Source: Antitrichia curtipendula (Eukaryota; Streptophyta; Bryopsida; Hypnales; Leucodontaceae). From it: a stretch of 64,000 nucleotides of DNA. Every line of letters begins with the position of its first letter. Within the stretch, counting starts at the first letter, position 1. The translations under genes were made by a program, and so were the position numbers. The stretch spans positions 22,878,001 through 22,942,000 of the forward strand of contig OX579635.1 in the NCBI GenBank assembly GCA_951230915.1, in the 5' to 3' direction. Shown piece after piece: positions 1-12,700 of the stretch. The notes beneath the pieces were generated by a model that worked only from the letters and a program-made list of their open reading frames with translations, had not been told where the DNA came from and ran no database searches.

Positions 1-222
1 GAAAGAACCGGCGGCTACTTCAAAGTTAGCCGGTGGTATTGGGAAAAAAAACCGGTTGCAATTTTGAAAGCATCAGCAAAAAAGTAGTGAAAAAATCTGT
101 AAAATTTCTGTTTAGAGTGAAAAATAGAGAAAATAACCGGACTCGGTTCTTCAAAAACCGGTTCAATATGAGAATTGAAGGAAATTAGCCGGTAAAGTTC
201 AGAAAAAATCCGGAACTCTGGA
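1..222. mobile_element. Dispersed repeat copy 1, MULE-like MITE, cut by window edge
   Basis: This segment is clearly similar to 49822-50045 and more loosely to 26241-26462. All three share a TTAGCCGG motif; copies 1 and 3 also share AAAACCGGTTCAAT and a GAATTGAAGGAAATTAG block. The copy at 26241-26462 has an 11-bp target-site duplication that defines the element as about 222 bp, so this copy probably lacks only a few bases at its left end. It has no coding capacity. The assignment to the MULE group rests on the duplication length and the short GC-rich inverted ends of copy 2. Confidence 0.55.
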
Positions 223-1600
223 GCCCATGCACATCTAGCTATGCCTAAACTGTTGCAATTGATCCTATTGCAGTCTCAAGTACAAGTAGTTGCAATTCAT
301 TGCACAATGTTGAACAAAACGATTGCGAAGTTGTTATTAGATTTCTAGCGGTCATTGCAAAGCCATTGCAAAAACCTTTGCCAAAACAATTTGCAATCTC
401 CACCTTCTGTACTAACTTAGTAACTGTTGAATGTGCATGCTAAGCAGTACGTTGCACGTGTGCAGACCAGTGGTGTACAAACCAAAGCAAAATCGTTAAT
501 AAAGCTCTGGCGATCCTTGCAAAGACCTTTGCCGAAACTATTGCAAAGAACTTTGTTTAAAACTGTTGCAATCTCCGACTTTCTACGCGGCGAAAGTTGT
601 GCATGCTCCGCAGTTGCACGCGTGCGGACGCAGGATGAAAGGTTAAGCGCTCCAGAGTTCGTGTCACCGTCTCCATGGAAGCCGCGGCCAGTCGCATGAG
701 CTCCAGCATTAGAATCCAGTTCGCCATCGCTGATGGAATCGATCTCGTCACTTGGTCGATCAGTCCATCACTCCCAAAACATCACCCAAAGCTTGACTGC
801 AAGCAAGCAATGAACAACTTCAGGCTCCAAGCTCAACCCCCACCACATGAAAAAGCCCACACTAATTGGGTTCAGAACCACCCACCTCACCATCGCCGGC
901 CATCAAATCCAAAGACGCAGCCTTGCCTGATCAAAAAAGACTTGGGCCCATGGCACCGATGAATTTCTACTGGCAGAAATCTGTGCAGCTTCCAAAGCTT
1001 CACTTAATTCAAATCTAGACCAGTCGCACTTTTGGAAAAGAAAAAACACACACTTGTGAAACACATCATTTGGACAATTGAGAATTTGCCAATTCATTGA
1101 ATAATTTTTTGGGTAACATGAACTGTAGACGGACAATGTCCACTGTAGAAAAAGTCAAGGACATCACCACCCCCAATCTACAGGACAAGTGCAATCCCGA
1201 ACATTGATGGGCTCTGTGGCCAAGACTTCAATTTTGCACAAATCTCCAAGCGCAAGAACAAGTCTTCAAGAGAGTCTGTGACAGGGCTTGCACAATTTGT
1301 ACGAAGCAAAGGAATTGGCCCCAAAGTAAAGTCACTGACGTGTTTCATCTCCTTTGGAAGTTGCTTGTGTACTTCAAGTCTTGCAAATTGGAGTACAAAA
1401 GAAGTCCAGCTGACGGGGATGCAGCTCTGTTACCATCAATCCATCAATCCATCAATCCATCACCCCTCTTTACAGTTACAGTCACTTGAACTCCAAAAAA
1501 ATTTGGTGACTCATCCCGTGGAAAGTCATCTCACTCAGGCAATCACAAAAGGAGACCCCACTTGGGCTCAAATTCGCGTTGTCAGAGCTTGAGTATAATC
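223..1600. other. Non-coding stretch with a degenerate duplication and a microsatellite
   Basis: No convincing gene is visible. Positions of about 355-470 and 505-630 are diverged tandem copies rich in TTGCAA and ending in a block like GTGCATGCT..GTTGCACG. A short (CCATCAAT)n microsatellite lies at 1433-1462. The short ORFs here show no splice or family support. Confidence 0.4.
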
Positions 1601-1934
1601 CCATATCGATAGGCGGGGAGACAGAGCGCAGAGCGTATAACTAGCCTGTCGAGAGACCGAGAGACTTGCCTTAAACTAATGAGTAAGGAAAACAACGCGA
1701 GTGGTTGGAGCCTCTCGCAGCATTCCCTTGTGGGTGCGCCATGAATTTTTAGGGGGCGATAGGCTGGCCGGGCGGTGACGCTGCTTACTTCGCAGAACTC
1801 GCTTGTGCGGGCCTCCTCTCACCCACCCCAAAACAAACCCTAAGCAGCAACTGCCTAATCATGCCACGTTAATATAACATGGAATACCAGTTTAACAATA
1901 ATGTAGATTGTTTTTTAGAATGTATAAATTGCAG

Positions 1935-2505
1935 AAGCTACCGTGAGTGAGGATTCCATGATTTGCTCCTGTGGTCCAATCCCTTGTTTCCATAGCCAGG
2001 GATTCGATAGAGTTCTGGTTAGGGTAAGTTTTTGGGTCATCATCCATGTCGCTTAATCATGTGGTGATGGTTTGCAAAACATAAGACAGCCAGTCTGTAC
2101 ACTAGGTTTAGACCAAGGAATAAGAAAGGCATCGAATCTCTCTTATTCCACGTCTGTGTTGACAGGTCTACGACTTCATCACAACCTCTCAAAAGGACAA
2201 ACAATCCTTGAGTTATTCACCAAGTACTCAATGAGTTTCATGTGGACATGATCTTATTAGAGTCCATTACGCATTTCTTGAAATATACTTGTTTTCAGCT
2301 CCATTTGCAAGAGCAGTTCATAAACCTCCGTCACGAGAAAACTGGACAATATTATACTAAACAAGTGCTTGGACTAAAGAGAGAATTGGCATTAGTTAAC
2401 AGGAAGACCATGCTTTATCAAGGTCTCTGCAATAACTTTCCTAGACTGGTCACAGAGCATATCGACACTTTTGAGTTCGAATGGGTGGACGAACTTTCTT
2501 TATAA
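1935..2505 (+). CDS. 3' end of an unidentified spliced gene
   Basis: A last-exon-like ORF runs from 2299 to the TAA at 2503-2505. It is preceded by a good acceptor (GTTTTCAG) and followed directly by an AATAAA signal at 2506-2511. It encodes 68 residues that start LHLQEQF and end WVDELSL, with a charged middle part. A possible upstream exon lies at 1935-2023. It has an acceptor at TTGCAG, an open frame with a C-x-C motif, and the donor AGG/GTAAG. An exon near 2166-2230 is likely, but its junctions are uncertain. I do not recognise the protein. The gene would converge with SEC3, whose 3' end lies about 1.1 kb to the right. Confidence 0.35.
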
Positions 2506-2511
2506 AATAAA

Positions 2512-3599
2512 TCCAGATCTCAAGGAGTATTCTAAGTCATTAGACATTATCTCGCCTGCGCCAACTGGGACACGTTCCTTTCCTGCCATTGAGGAGACTC
2601 CTTCCTGAGCAAAAAAATATCAAAGCAGGAAAAGTCCAATCAGGACAGGTTAGAGAAAAAAAACTAAAAAATTGAAGGAAAAAGAAATGGTGCATGAATG
2701 AAATCGCACCTACCTGAGAAGGCAGCCAGAGCTCAAGCGGATCAAAAGCAAATCTGCTAAACTGAAAGAAACTGCTGTCAAAACGCCATATCTAAACGAG
2801 CTTGAAAATGAAACAATCGGAATCAGACAAGTAGCATCAAACCCTAAAAACCAAAAAACCCAGCACCCATTTTACTGAAATTGTCACCTGAAAATTACAG
2901 AACTGTATCATTTTCTGCATGAAGTTAAATGACACCCAGGTTCTCGTTGAATAATGCAACAAAGCAGCTTACCAGGGTCACATCACTCTAGCAAAATGAC
3001 GACATACCAGACAAGAGAAGTCGACACAATTGTTGCAATGCTTGCATTTATCACACGTACACAAACAACAATCATTCAAGAGCCGAAAATGATCTTTTAC
3101 TGATCTTCAAAGAGAGCTGGTTTATAAACAATCCAAGCAGAGATTGGAACAATAATCCGATCTCAAGAACACATCTTAGTGTTGTAGAAATATGACACTA
3201 AAAATAAACACAACGGGGCCTCTCTCTCTCTCTCTCAGTATCTTGGTCACAACTCCTCTGTTCTAGCTGACTACAGAGAAATCATTTGATGGGAATGGGG
3301 CCCTTCTCTGAAGTTTCTATGCTACAACATTTCATGTAATATATGAAATGAGAGGGATCATGTCCTAGTAGATGACCGAGAATTTAACGTATGTATCACG
3401 GTATGTACCACAGCTTAGTGTTTTATTGGTGTTTGTTTGTAATAACTAGAGCGATTGCACGTGGAATGGTGGCTATGTCCTTCTAATGTACGGTCCTAAA
3501 CACAAGACTACTTCCAGGCTGGTATCCATCACTAGTAGTATACATTGCAATGACAAATTATGTACTATGAGGGAGTCTCTGTATTGAGCACCGTCTAAT
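2512..3599. other. Intergenic region between two convergent genes
   Basis: No gene seen. A (CT)n run lies at 3217-3236. The remainder is ordinary AT-rich DNA between the presumed poly(A) sites of the left-hand gene and SEC3. Confidence 0.4.
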
Positions 3600-3605
3600 T
3601 TATTA
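3600..3605 (-). promoter_or_regulatory. SEC3 poly(A) signal
   Basis: AATAAA on the minus strand, about 105 nt downstream of the SEC3 stop codon. Confidence 0.5.
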
Positions 3606-3709
3606 GCAGTAAGTTGGTCAAAAAAACTAAAATTACATGTTCATACCAGTTAGAACCCTCCAACATGTTGCAAATTCCCTCAGTGGGACGCTTGTATATG
3701 CACAACGCT

Positions 3710-6700
3710 TTAAGCACTGCCCGTATACATTCCATCCAGGATAGTTTTCATCTCTGCAGACGACGGGTTCAGGGATTCGTCTGGGTAGCACTTTGCGAGG
3801 ATCTCCTCCAGCGCCTTATATTTCTCAAGGAATTTCTCCTGCAGTGCAAGCAATAATAATGCATAAAAAAATACCGAAGAAATATAAGAGAAAACCATTC
3901 GAAACCCTGAAGCGCTCCGACGTCCATTTTCTGGACGATGAACGGAGGGCTTCAAGGCACTCTGTAGTCCAACTAACTTCTCATTCATCCAATGTGATAC
4001 TGAAATCTAGAAAAGACAACCTTCTTTTACAACCAAATTCATGAAATTCCAGTAAATTATATTTCTGTGCAAAGATATAAAGCAAAAAAGTGCAAAAATT
4101 CAAAAAAGGATTGAGGCGTTTAGGGGTTAATAACCCCGAATAACCCCTAAGTACCTCAATGGCCAAAAGGGGTTGAAATAAACAATTAGGAAGCTTCAAG
4201 GAAGGTACCAAACTATTCCAATTGAAGAAGAAATTATAGTGTTCATTCTAAGAATTATAAAATCTCTCTTGAGTGGTGACAACAAAATCCCATGCACTTG
4301 CTGACCTTAAAATATGAATTCCATATAGTTGAAAGAACATCCTGACGTAGGATTGATCTCTGCATCCGCTTATGTGTGGCTTGTAAGGATTTTTCTACCT
4401 GCAGTGCATATCCTCACGTAAGTCTGCAGCTACCGATGTCTCATGTCAAATTCAATGTCACTCGCAGGGGCTCGATTATATGCAGAGAGATGCTATTTTA
4501 CTCATCACCGTCGCTAGAACCCACAGTACAGGAGAATTGCACAAGTGAACAAACATTCTAGAACTTTCTGCATTGATATTGTGGTAATAATTTGCCAACA
4601 GTAGACCCTGTAGACCACTGTACACCATTGAATTCAGGTTTTCTTGCAAAGGAGCTAGCATCATGAAATAAAAAGGTACATAGCTAGCATGGTGGGTTTG
4701 AGAATGTTATGAAGAACATCAAGTCCTGTACCTGAACAAGAACGCAAACCTTGTTCTAACTGAAAGATAGTAGGCTATAACTGTGTTGCCACTCAATAGG
4801 TTGTGAAGCACTTACTCCTGAAAGGCTGGCCTTCAACGTCTTTCGCAGATCTGTTCTGGTATATCCAGTCATTGATGAAACCTGCCCATTGTCCGGGATC
4901 AGCGGAAGTTCAACTAGAAAAAGTTCATAGAAAAAAACTCTCATGCCCCTGGAGTTGGGACACTGCTCATTGTGTGAATTTAGGTCTTTATAACAAATAA
5001 ATGGAGCCTAGGCGAACCGAGAAAACTGTGCTCGAAGAGTTACGGTGATTTGCTCTTCAAAAACTGGAGTTTTGAGAAATGACCCTTTCAGGCAGGAAAG
5101 AATTCTACTAGTAGAGAACGCAGTCCCTTTGATATTCTAGAAAACCTAGCACCAAGTTACAATTGGCGGGGTGTACATTTAAAAGTTAAATTAAATGGCG
5201 TTACAACTGGCAGTTTCTAGGATACCTTCAGAGTTTTCTCTACATTATGCTAAACAGGATGCCCTGTCGTACCCATGAAAAAGTGAGGTCCTCTGCAAAT
5301 GCTTGAACAACATAGTACAATAAAGTAATACAGGAAGGTGACGACAGACCTGTTCCGGTTCCACCGATATCAGCAAATTCTCCACCCTTTGCACAAATAA
5401 GAATAGCCTCTCAAATTGCTGCACAAAGTACAAGGAGCACATCACAATTACAAGCTTTTGTCAATTACAAAAGTGATACTGATACTGAAAATCCACAGAA
5501 AATCCACCTCTGACTAAACAGCGCTCTTTGTACTTTCAAGAATAAGCCCTTCAAATAATTGTCATCTCATGCTGTTAGGCACAATATAATTGCTACAAAT
5601 GAGGGCCAATTGACGCACATAGTTGATCATGGTATGGACATATTGTAAACACGCTTGCCCATACGCATCCGCAGCTTCATTGTAAAATCTTTCCAATATG
5701 GGTGTCACATTTGCAAGGTCATAGATCCTGCATTATCATGGCCACATGTTCAGAGAAGTGAGCTGCGGTGCTTCTGTTCGGTAAGACATCGAGAAAAATG
5801 ACCCCACTGCAGTAAACTCAGGCTCAGAGTGGTGGGACATACAATGACAAGAAAGGGATTATAACCTGTCTTGAAATGCCGCATAGTTATCAAGCGCAAA
5901 TATTTCCGCATTTTTAGGATCGTTTTTGGCGACGGTTTCTATGACTGAGAATATAGTACTTGCCTGTATCACCAACACAAAACAGAGACTCAGCAACTTC
6001 TTCATGATTTCAAATGCATCGAGGAATCTATAAAACAAATGTTCCATCAAATTCAAACGACGTATGATGCTTAGAGAGCTACGTATTCTGCAAAAATGAA
6101 AACAACAGTTTTGGTGAATTTTCAAAATTGAATGCTTCTAAACTAATTTGATAGAGATTTATGAACATTTATCCAAGTTCAATTGTTTGGATAGTTTCTT
6201 ATCATCATGCTTAACATCTTCCTTTTTAATATTAAACTCTAAAAAATGCTCCAGTCATTTATTTATAGCACCTGTAATATTTTTCCAAGACCTGGTTGGC
6301 ATTTCGGGGTTAAGAGGATGGGTAATTCCTAGTACAACTCTATGGATAGAGCATAAATCTTACAAGTGAGTCTTCCAAGTTTAGTAGAGTTCTTACAAGA
6401 AGTAATAGACTTTGTCAGAGGAAGAGTTTGCTTACCAGTTTTCCATAAGCATCATCAATACTTTCTCTTGAACTCTGTCCTAAGACCTGAGATTCAATCA
6501 GTGCCGACAAGTTCGCAAACCTGCATCACAGCCAATTGATTTTGAAGCCTAGCAATATTATGATGAGTTAAAGAGTTTGCTGGCGATTGTCAAGATGGAA
6601 AACGCACTGATTCATTCAGTAAAGCTCAATTCATGTAACTTGAGCAAAAGAACGTTGATTCAAAGGGCTGGTTACTTACTTGATGATGGAATAGAGAACT

Positions 6701-9700
6701 CCGGTCTGGGTCCTGTCACTTCTTTCATACTGCCTACAAGTGTCAGCAACGACCTGCACAGTGGATTGCAAAAAAACATCACCACAAAGCTACATGGTTA
6801 TGAAGGTTGACAAATAAATTGAGGATACATGATCAGTTCCTTGAGCCCAAATTTAGAGAACACTGGAAAAGTTAACAACGCTCGATGATGCAAACCTGAT
6901 TGAAATGAGAGGAGATGCGGTCTTGAAGATCATCAAGCAAGCGGTAGACAAACCAAGCAGCATCAGCTTTGTGACTCGAAAGGTATTTTTCTGTAACACC
7001 TTTCATTGGTATACAGCTCCAAGGATCCAATCTGTGTCCCCAATCGACAAGCGCATAGAAGTCCTCCTGCACTCCCGCCCAATTTACTCGAGATGAATTG
7101 CTTGTGCCTCAGATTCTGTATCAGACAACTAGGACCCTTCGAAAATCTCATGAAAAATACTCTCACCTCACTTCTTGGCACGAGAAGTTTTATGTGATAA
7201 AATTTGAAAATTGAAAGCACTAAAATAGATTACAAAAACACAAGCCTTCAAAGTTGTAGCACAACGTACAATAACTAAGACTAGATCAATTTGAGAAGTG
7301 CACCCAGTAAACAGCTCGAAAAATTCCGTCTCCCGCTGTTATACATTCCTCAAAGAGAATTTAAAGGCTTTTTGGTTTAACCCCTAAAGGCTCAACTATC
7401 CACATAATGGATGGTGAAAGTTTTGAAAAGCCCGCTTTATCCTAATCGGTAATCATTTCAGAAGCTTCAATGAAGATCACGAAATACAGCAATGGGAAGA
7501 AGAGAGAATGCCCTACATTATTGAGAGGCATAGATTTTCGGGAGTTACTACTAGTACTAAGATTTTTTCAAGTGATCAAGCAATTTTGATTCCAGCACTT
7601 AGGGTTAACAATACCTGTATTCCATCCAGAAGCTCTTGAAGAGATTCCTTTAGAGTCTTTGATTCAAGGGCCTGCTGGTTCGCTACACCAACAAGAACAA
7701 GTGAGTAGATATTAGAATCGATAATGCTCAGAAGTTCAGCTTAACAACGATAAAAATAGGTTTAAATTAAAGATAAACACCATGACTCAAATAAACTTAA
7801 AATTACTGTGCAAGTGCAAATAAACGTGTGCATGTCACAGTTCTAGGGTTAGGGTTTAGGTTCCAATATTTTGATACGAATCTCCACATTATCAAAACGG
7901 AGCACACGGAGCAGAACCTACTTACGTGTAATTGGAATGTCGGCTTCTTCCTCAACATTATCCTTGTCATCGTCCGATTCAACTTGTGGGGTCAATGGCT
8001 GGACCCCAAAGCACATGAAAGAGGTAAAGAACGAGCTCTGTAATAAATTCGTGCAAACAGGAGATTAGAAGCAAGAAAAAAAGAGTTAAAAATCGGTAGA
8101 ATTAAAATAGACACAGGTCAAAACTAAAGTTAAGTGAAGATTATAATCTTCAATCAGAGTTGAAACCCTAAAGCCTAAAACCCTTCTGAAAACAAAACGG
8201 AAGCAGATTACCTCGTCAACCAGGTACGGAATGAAGGTCTGTAGCATTCTAGCATAAGCTTCCGCAACAACGGAACCACCACTAGGGGACTCTTGCGGAG
8301 ATTGTTGACTTCTGCTGCTATCAAGTCTATCTAGCGATGCTGAGATCGTTTGTTTCACAACAGTGCTGCTTCGCAGCTCGTTTGCAAATTCTCTTGCCTG
8401 AAATCAAAATAAAATTGTTTGCCCTTAACCCCTAAACCCTAAACTCTAAAAACGAAGAAGCATTACACTTGGAAAGAAATAATGCACTATGAACATGGCC
8501 TCTTTAACTCCAAACTCTCCTATCTGCAACAAGACCCAAACCGTTTTGATCCTGAATTTTTTCAAGGCTAATTCCACCTAAAACGGAGATGTAGGACATA
8601 CTTTCCGTTCCCCTGAAAATAATGCACTGTCATAATGGAAAGGCATATTTTTGTTTTCTTAAACCCTAAACCCCAAAAAAACGTACAGGTCACCCGTGTT
8701 TACTTTTATATTTGACCAATACATCGATGTTCTTCACTGATTCTGGTCGTTAAAGTTGACCATATCTGAGTTCTATTATTTTCACAATATGATCAATCAA
8801 ATTCTCCCTTCACAAACCATGAAATCTCAGTCCAAATTCTATCCTGTAGGAGAATCTAAACGAAGTTACACAGAACGCAATTGTGACAAGCATGGACATA
8901 CAGCAGAAAGATTTTGGAAATACAATTTGGAGTACCTCTCGTCGCAGCAACAGGTTAAGAGAAAGGCAGAATGATTTCCGCAGTGGTTGTAAGGAGTTCT
9001 TATCCAAAACCTGACAACATCCAAATAATTGTGATTATGACTAGTGCTCCATCACTCTCTTGACGGTACTAAGGTATAGAGAACATATTAAGCAATAAAC
9101 ATTCAAGACTCAATCTCCTTTAAAACTCAAACAAGTTCGACATCTTTGTAGAATCAGCACCACTGGCAAGTATTTGTTATCAAAAATAGGCTAGAACCTT
9201 CATATGCTGAATCAGCCGTGCAAATGTTCGGCACTTGAACCGTAGGTCAGAATGGTCTGGCTTTCTCAGCTGTCCCCTCTGCAAACATTCCATCATCTAT
9301 GTGAAAATCACACCTACCTATGCCATACATCGTCAAACCTAAAACCCTAAACCCTAAACCCTGCAAACTGTAACAACATTTTTAAGGTAGTTTTTAACAT
9401 GGTTATATATTTTGAGAGAGTTTCTTTACTAGTGAATTATCATCAACAAAGACTGCCCACATACACACTGAGGAATCAATTACTTGAACCAAGATTGACA
9501 AACCATACAAGGATTAGTGCATGCCTGTGAGAACCCATTTCTATCGCTGAGCATGACTTCGACAACGCTGGAGAAATAGTTGCGAAGAAAGCTGGTAGCA
9601 CGTCCCAAGAACACTCCTTTGAGCCTCTCAAGCTCACCACGCTTCTCCCTAATCTGAAAAAAATATAAGTTACAAAAGTCATGCAGTTAAATCCTAATCA

Positions 9701-12700
9701 ACACTTTCTAAATACTCGAACTTTAGGAGCCTACTTGTTCAGAAGGTGCTGCGTCGAGATTCAAGAATACTAATCCAACAATTTCACATAATTCTATTCT
9801 CACTAGTGAAGAATCCACCACCAACCCCCAAAAAACCCTAACCCTAATTGACAGGTTAGAATTTCTCTGGGTGGGTTTCTAACGTGACTTCATGAGAGGA
9901 TTACTACAAGGTGGGTGCAAAGAATTTTTGAGAAAAATTGACGGCACTTACAGCTCGCATTGAAGAATATCCGGCATCAAGGAACGGAGGCTCCAGGTCA
10001 TGCAAAGCCGAAGCCAGCCATTTACAAGCTTCCACAGTCTCTGTGACTTTAGCTTCCTCAAATGTGCCAGCACTGAGCGTCGCAGCATACTGTTGTTCAC
10101 CCCATAGAAGGAAAAATAAAAAAGGACTTTGGTATCAACAAGAAAGACATGAATGCCAGCGAGTACAGAACAGTAATCTGAAGTACATCTACCACTACAA
10201 GAAATCCGAGTCGAAGTTGACGGATTTTTTTGACATCCAATGCAACAACCCATGCAACACTGACTTCTTCGTGTTACATTGGACGTCATTGTTGGCATCA
10301 AAACACGGGTTGTTATGTTGGATGTCCAATAAATTGTGTCAACTTTGACACAAGAAAAAGACGGGTTTCTTATAATGTAGGTACTACAAAAAGCTATGCA
10401 ATTAAGAAATTTCAAGGTTACTTACACAATTTATCACGGTATTGTTTGCAGAAAACGTTCAACTATCAACAGGCTCACCTCGGCAGGCACTCGAAACCGG
10501 TCTGATACGAGGTTCAACTCCCTAAGAAGGGAAGCACTGTTGAGGGCTTGGGTTTCCAGAGTGTTATTCCGGGACTCAATCTGTTATTGCATATCACAGA
10601 TACTGTACCCAAGTTAGAAGGCCTGAAACAAGTTGAATTACTTTCCCTTGCAATGGAATTGGTCCATGTGCTTTGAAAAAAGAAAAAAGAAAAAAAAGAA
10701 AAAAGTTGGATTAAGTGTGCATGGAGTTCTCACATAATATGTGTTTATAATGTCGATACTGAAATATAATGACTGCTACTGGTGATCATGATTGTCAAAC
10801 AAGTAAACCAGAAGGATACTTCAGTCACCCTTTTAGGAACAAAAAGTCATATTTGGTCTGAGCATGATATTTACATAGGTGTTTTGGGGGGGGGGTTGTT
10901 TTTGTTTTTTGTGAAAACAAATGGAAACCCACTGCATTAAACAAAAAATAAAATACTATAAGACAGCCAAGCCGCAAGGCTGGACAATGAAGAATTTACG
11001 TCGGGTTTGAGGAGTTCATATAAGGGTATATATTTATTCCATAAATTATTGTTTTTAACAAAGGCATATGCAACATTCTTCACTCAGTCTGGCATTATTA
11101 ATAATAAAAATAATCCGCATTTCAATCATAGTCATTCTCAACAATAAAATAATGACTGATTACTGGAATTTTTCACTCGGTCTAGTGATATAAATAAAAT
11201 TCTGAATTTCAATGATAGACTCTACAAATATACGATCCATCAAAATGGGTCATTTGAAAATTAACTTAAATTGTGGCTGGCAGGCTTTGTAATTTTTTCT
11301 CTCTCTGCAATGAAATTCCATTTCATTTGTAAGAAGAAAAAAAACTAAACTTAAATGAATCCATGGTCCTCATCAGTTTATGAGCATACCGACGCGATAT
11401 CGTCACGCATGTAGCGTAATTTGACATTGATAGCATCAAGCCACTCCTCCAAATCCTCAATGTCACACAGGGACGAATCCAGCTGTGCAGTTACCTGCAT
11501 CGACAAATTACATAAAAGAGTACGTGGCATCAAAAGACTTGCAGGTTCTACTGAATTTACACCGTCCCGGACAAAAAAGTGTCCAAATTGAAACTCATGT
11601 TTTTCCAGTAGTTTTGAGTAGGGTAACTCATGGGTACTCTCTTTTGTCCAATTTTTATTTATGTTGTGAAAAACAGGCACAATGTTCTTCAATGGTTCTG
11701 GTGGTATAAAATTTGGACCCATCTGAATTATGATGTGCACATTTTGATCAAGTGGAATTAAGGTGGGAGCACCCCAAACCCAACAATGTACCCAATGGCG
11801 TCACTTTCTACACATGGTACTCATTTTTTAGAACTTAGATGTAGTTAGACCATAGATAGCTTATTGTTTGTTGACCAAAATGATAAGCTATCTATAGTCT
11901 ACCTACATCTAGGTTCTAGAATCATTGCTTGATCTAGAAAGTGACACCATCGGTACATTGTTGGTTTTGGGTGCTCCTACTGTAGTGTCAAGCGTTTCAA
12001 GCTACAGTGCAAGCACTTATTTCCAAATGGAGGGAGTATGGAGGGAGTGCAATTTAGCTTCTAGAGTAATTTGACAAGTATCGATGAAAGGACTTACTTT
12101 CAATAAATAAAAAATACAACAAATTGCATCACAATGTGCACCTATCTTCATTCCATAACCTATTTGGTTGAACTTGTTTTATGAGATTTGTGCCACATGA
12201 ATAGAAGAAGATGAATAGTCCTAGCCTTAGGTTCTGAAATGAAGAGGGATATGCATTGTGACGCAATTAGATGTACTCACCTTAAAACCCAGACAAAAAG
12301 CATGAAAATTGGTAATACGAAAAACTAACCTCGTCAAGAAGAGGTGCACTATCTAGAATGGCATGAATGTTGGCATCATCCAAAGCATGGAGTTCCTTTT
12401 TCAAGCGTTCTGAAAAAGCATCTGCTTCATCAATTCCTAAAACGTACCTGCCCATACCACCATTTTTCCTTCCACAATGAATACCAATAAACTCATTGAA
12501 AAAGTCTCTAGTCTCTACTAATTATCCTTCGTTTCAATACTAGTACTTGCTTCAATTATTTAATGGCTTCAACAACATCGGTTAACTTTGTCTTATTAGT
12601 GTGTTACAAAATGAACTTAAATTTGGTTATATCTTTTTACAAAGGAAGAATATTTTTACCAATTTACTGGATGTATAATAGTGCTAAGTATTCATGTCGA

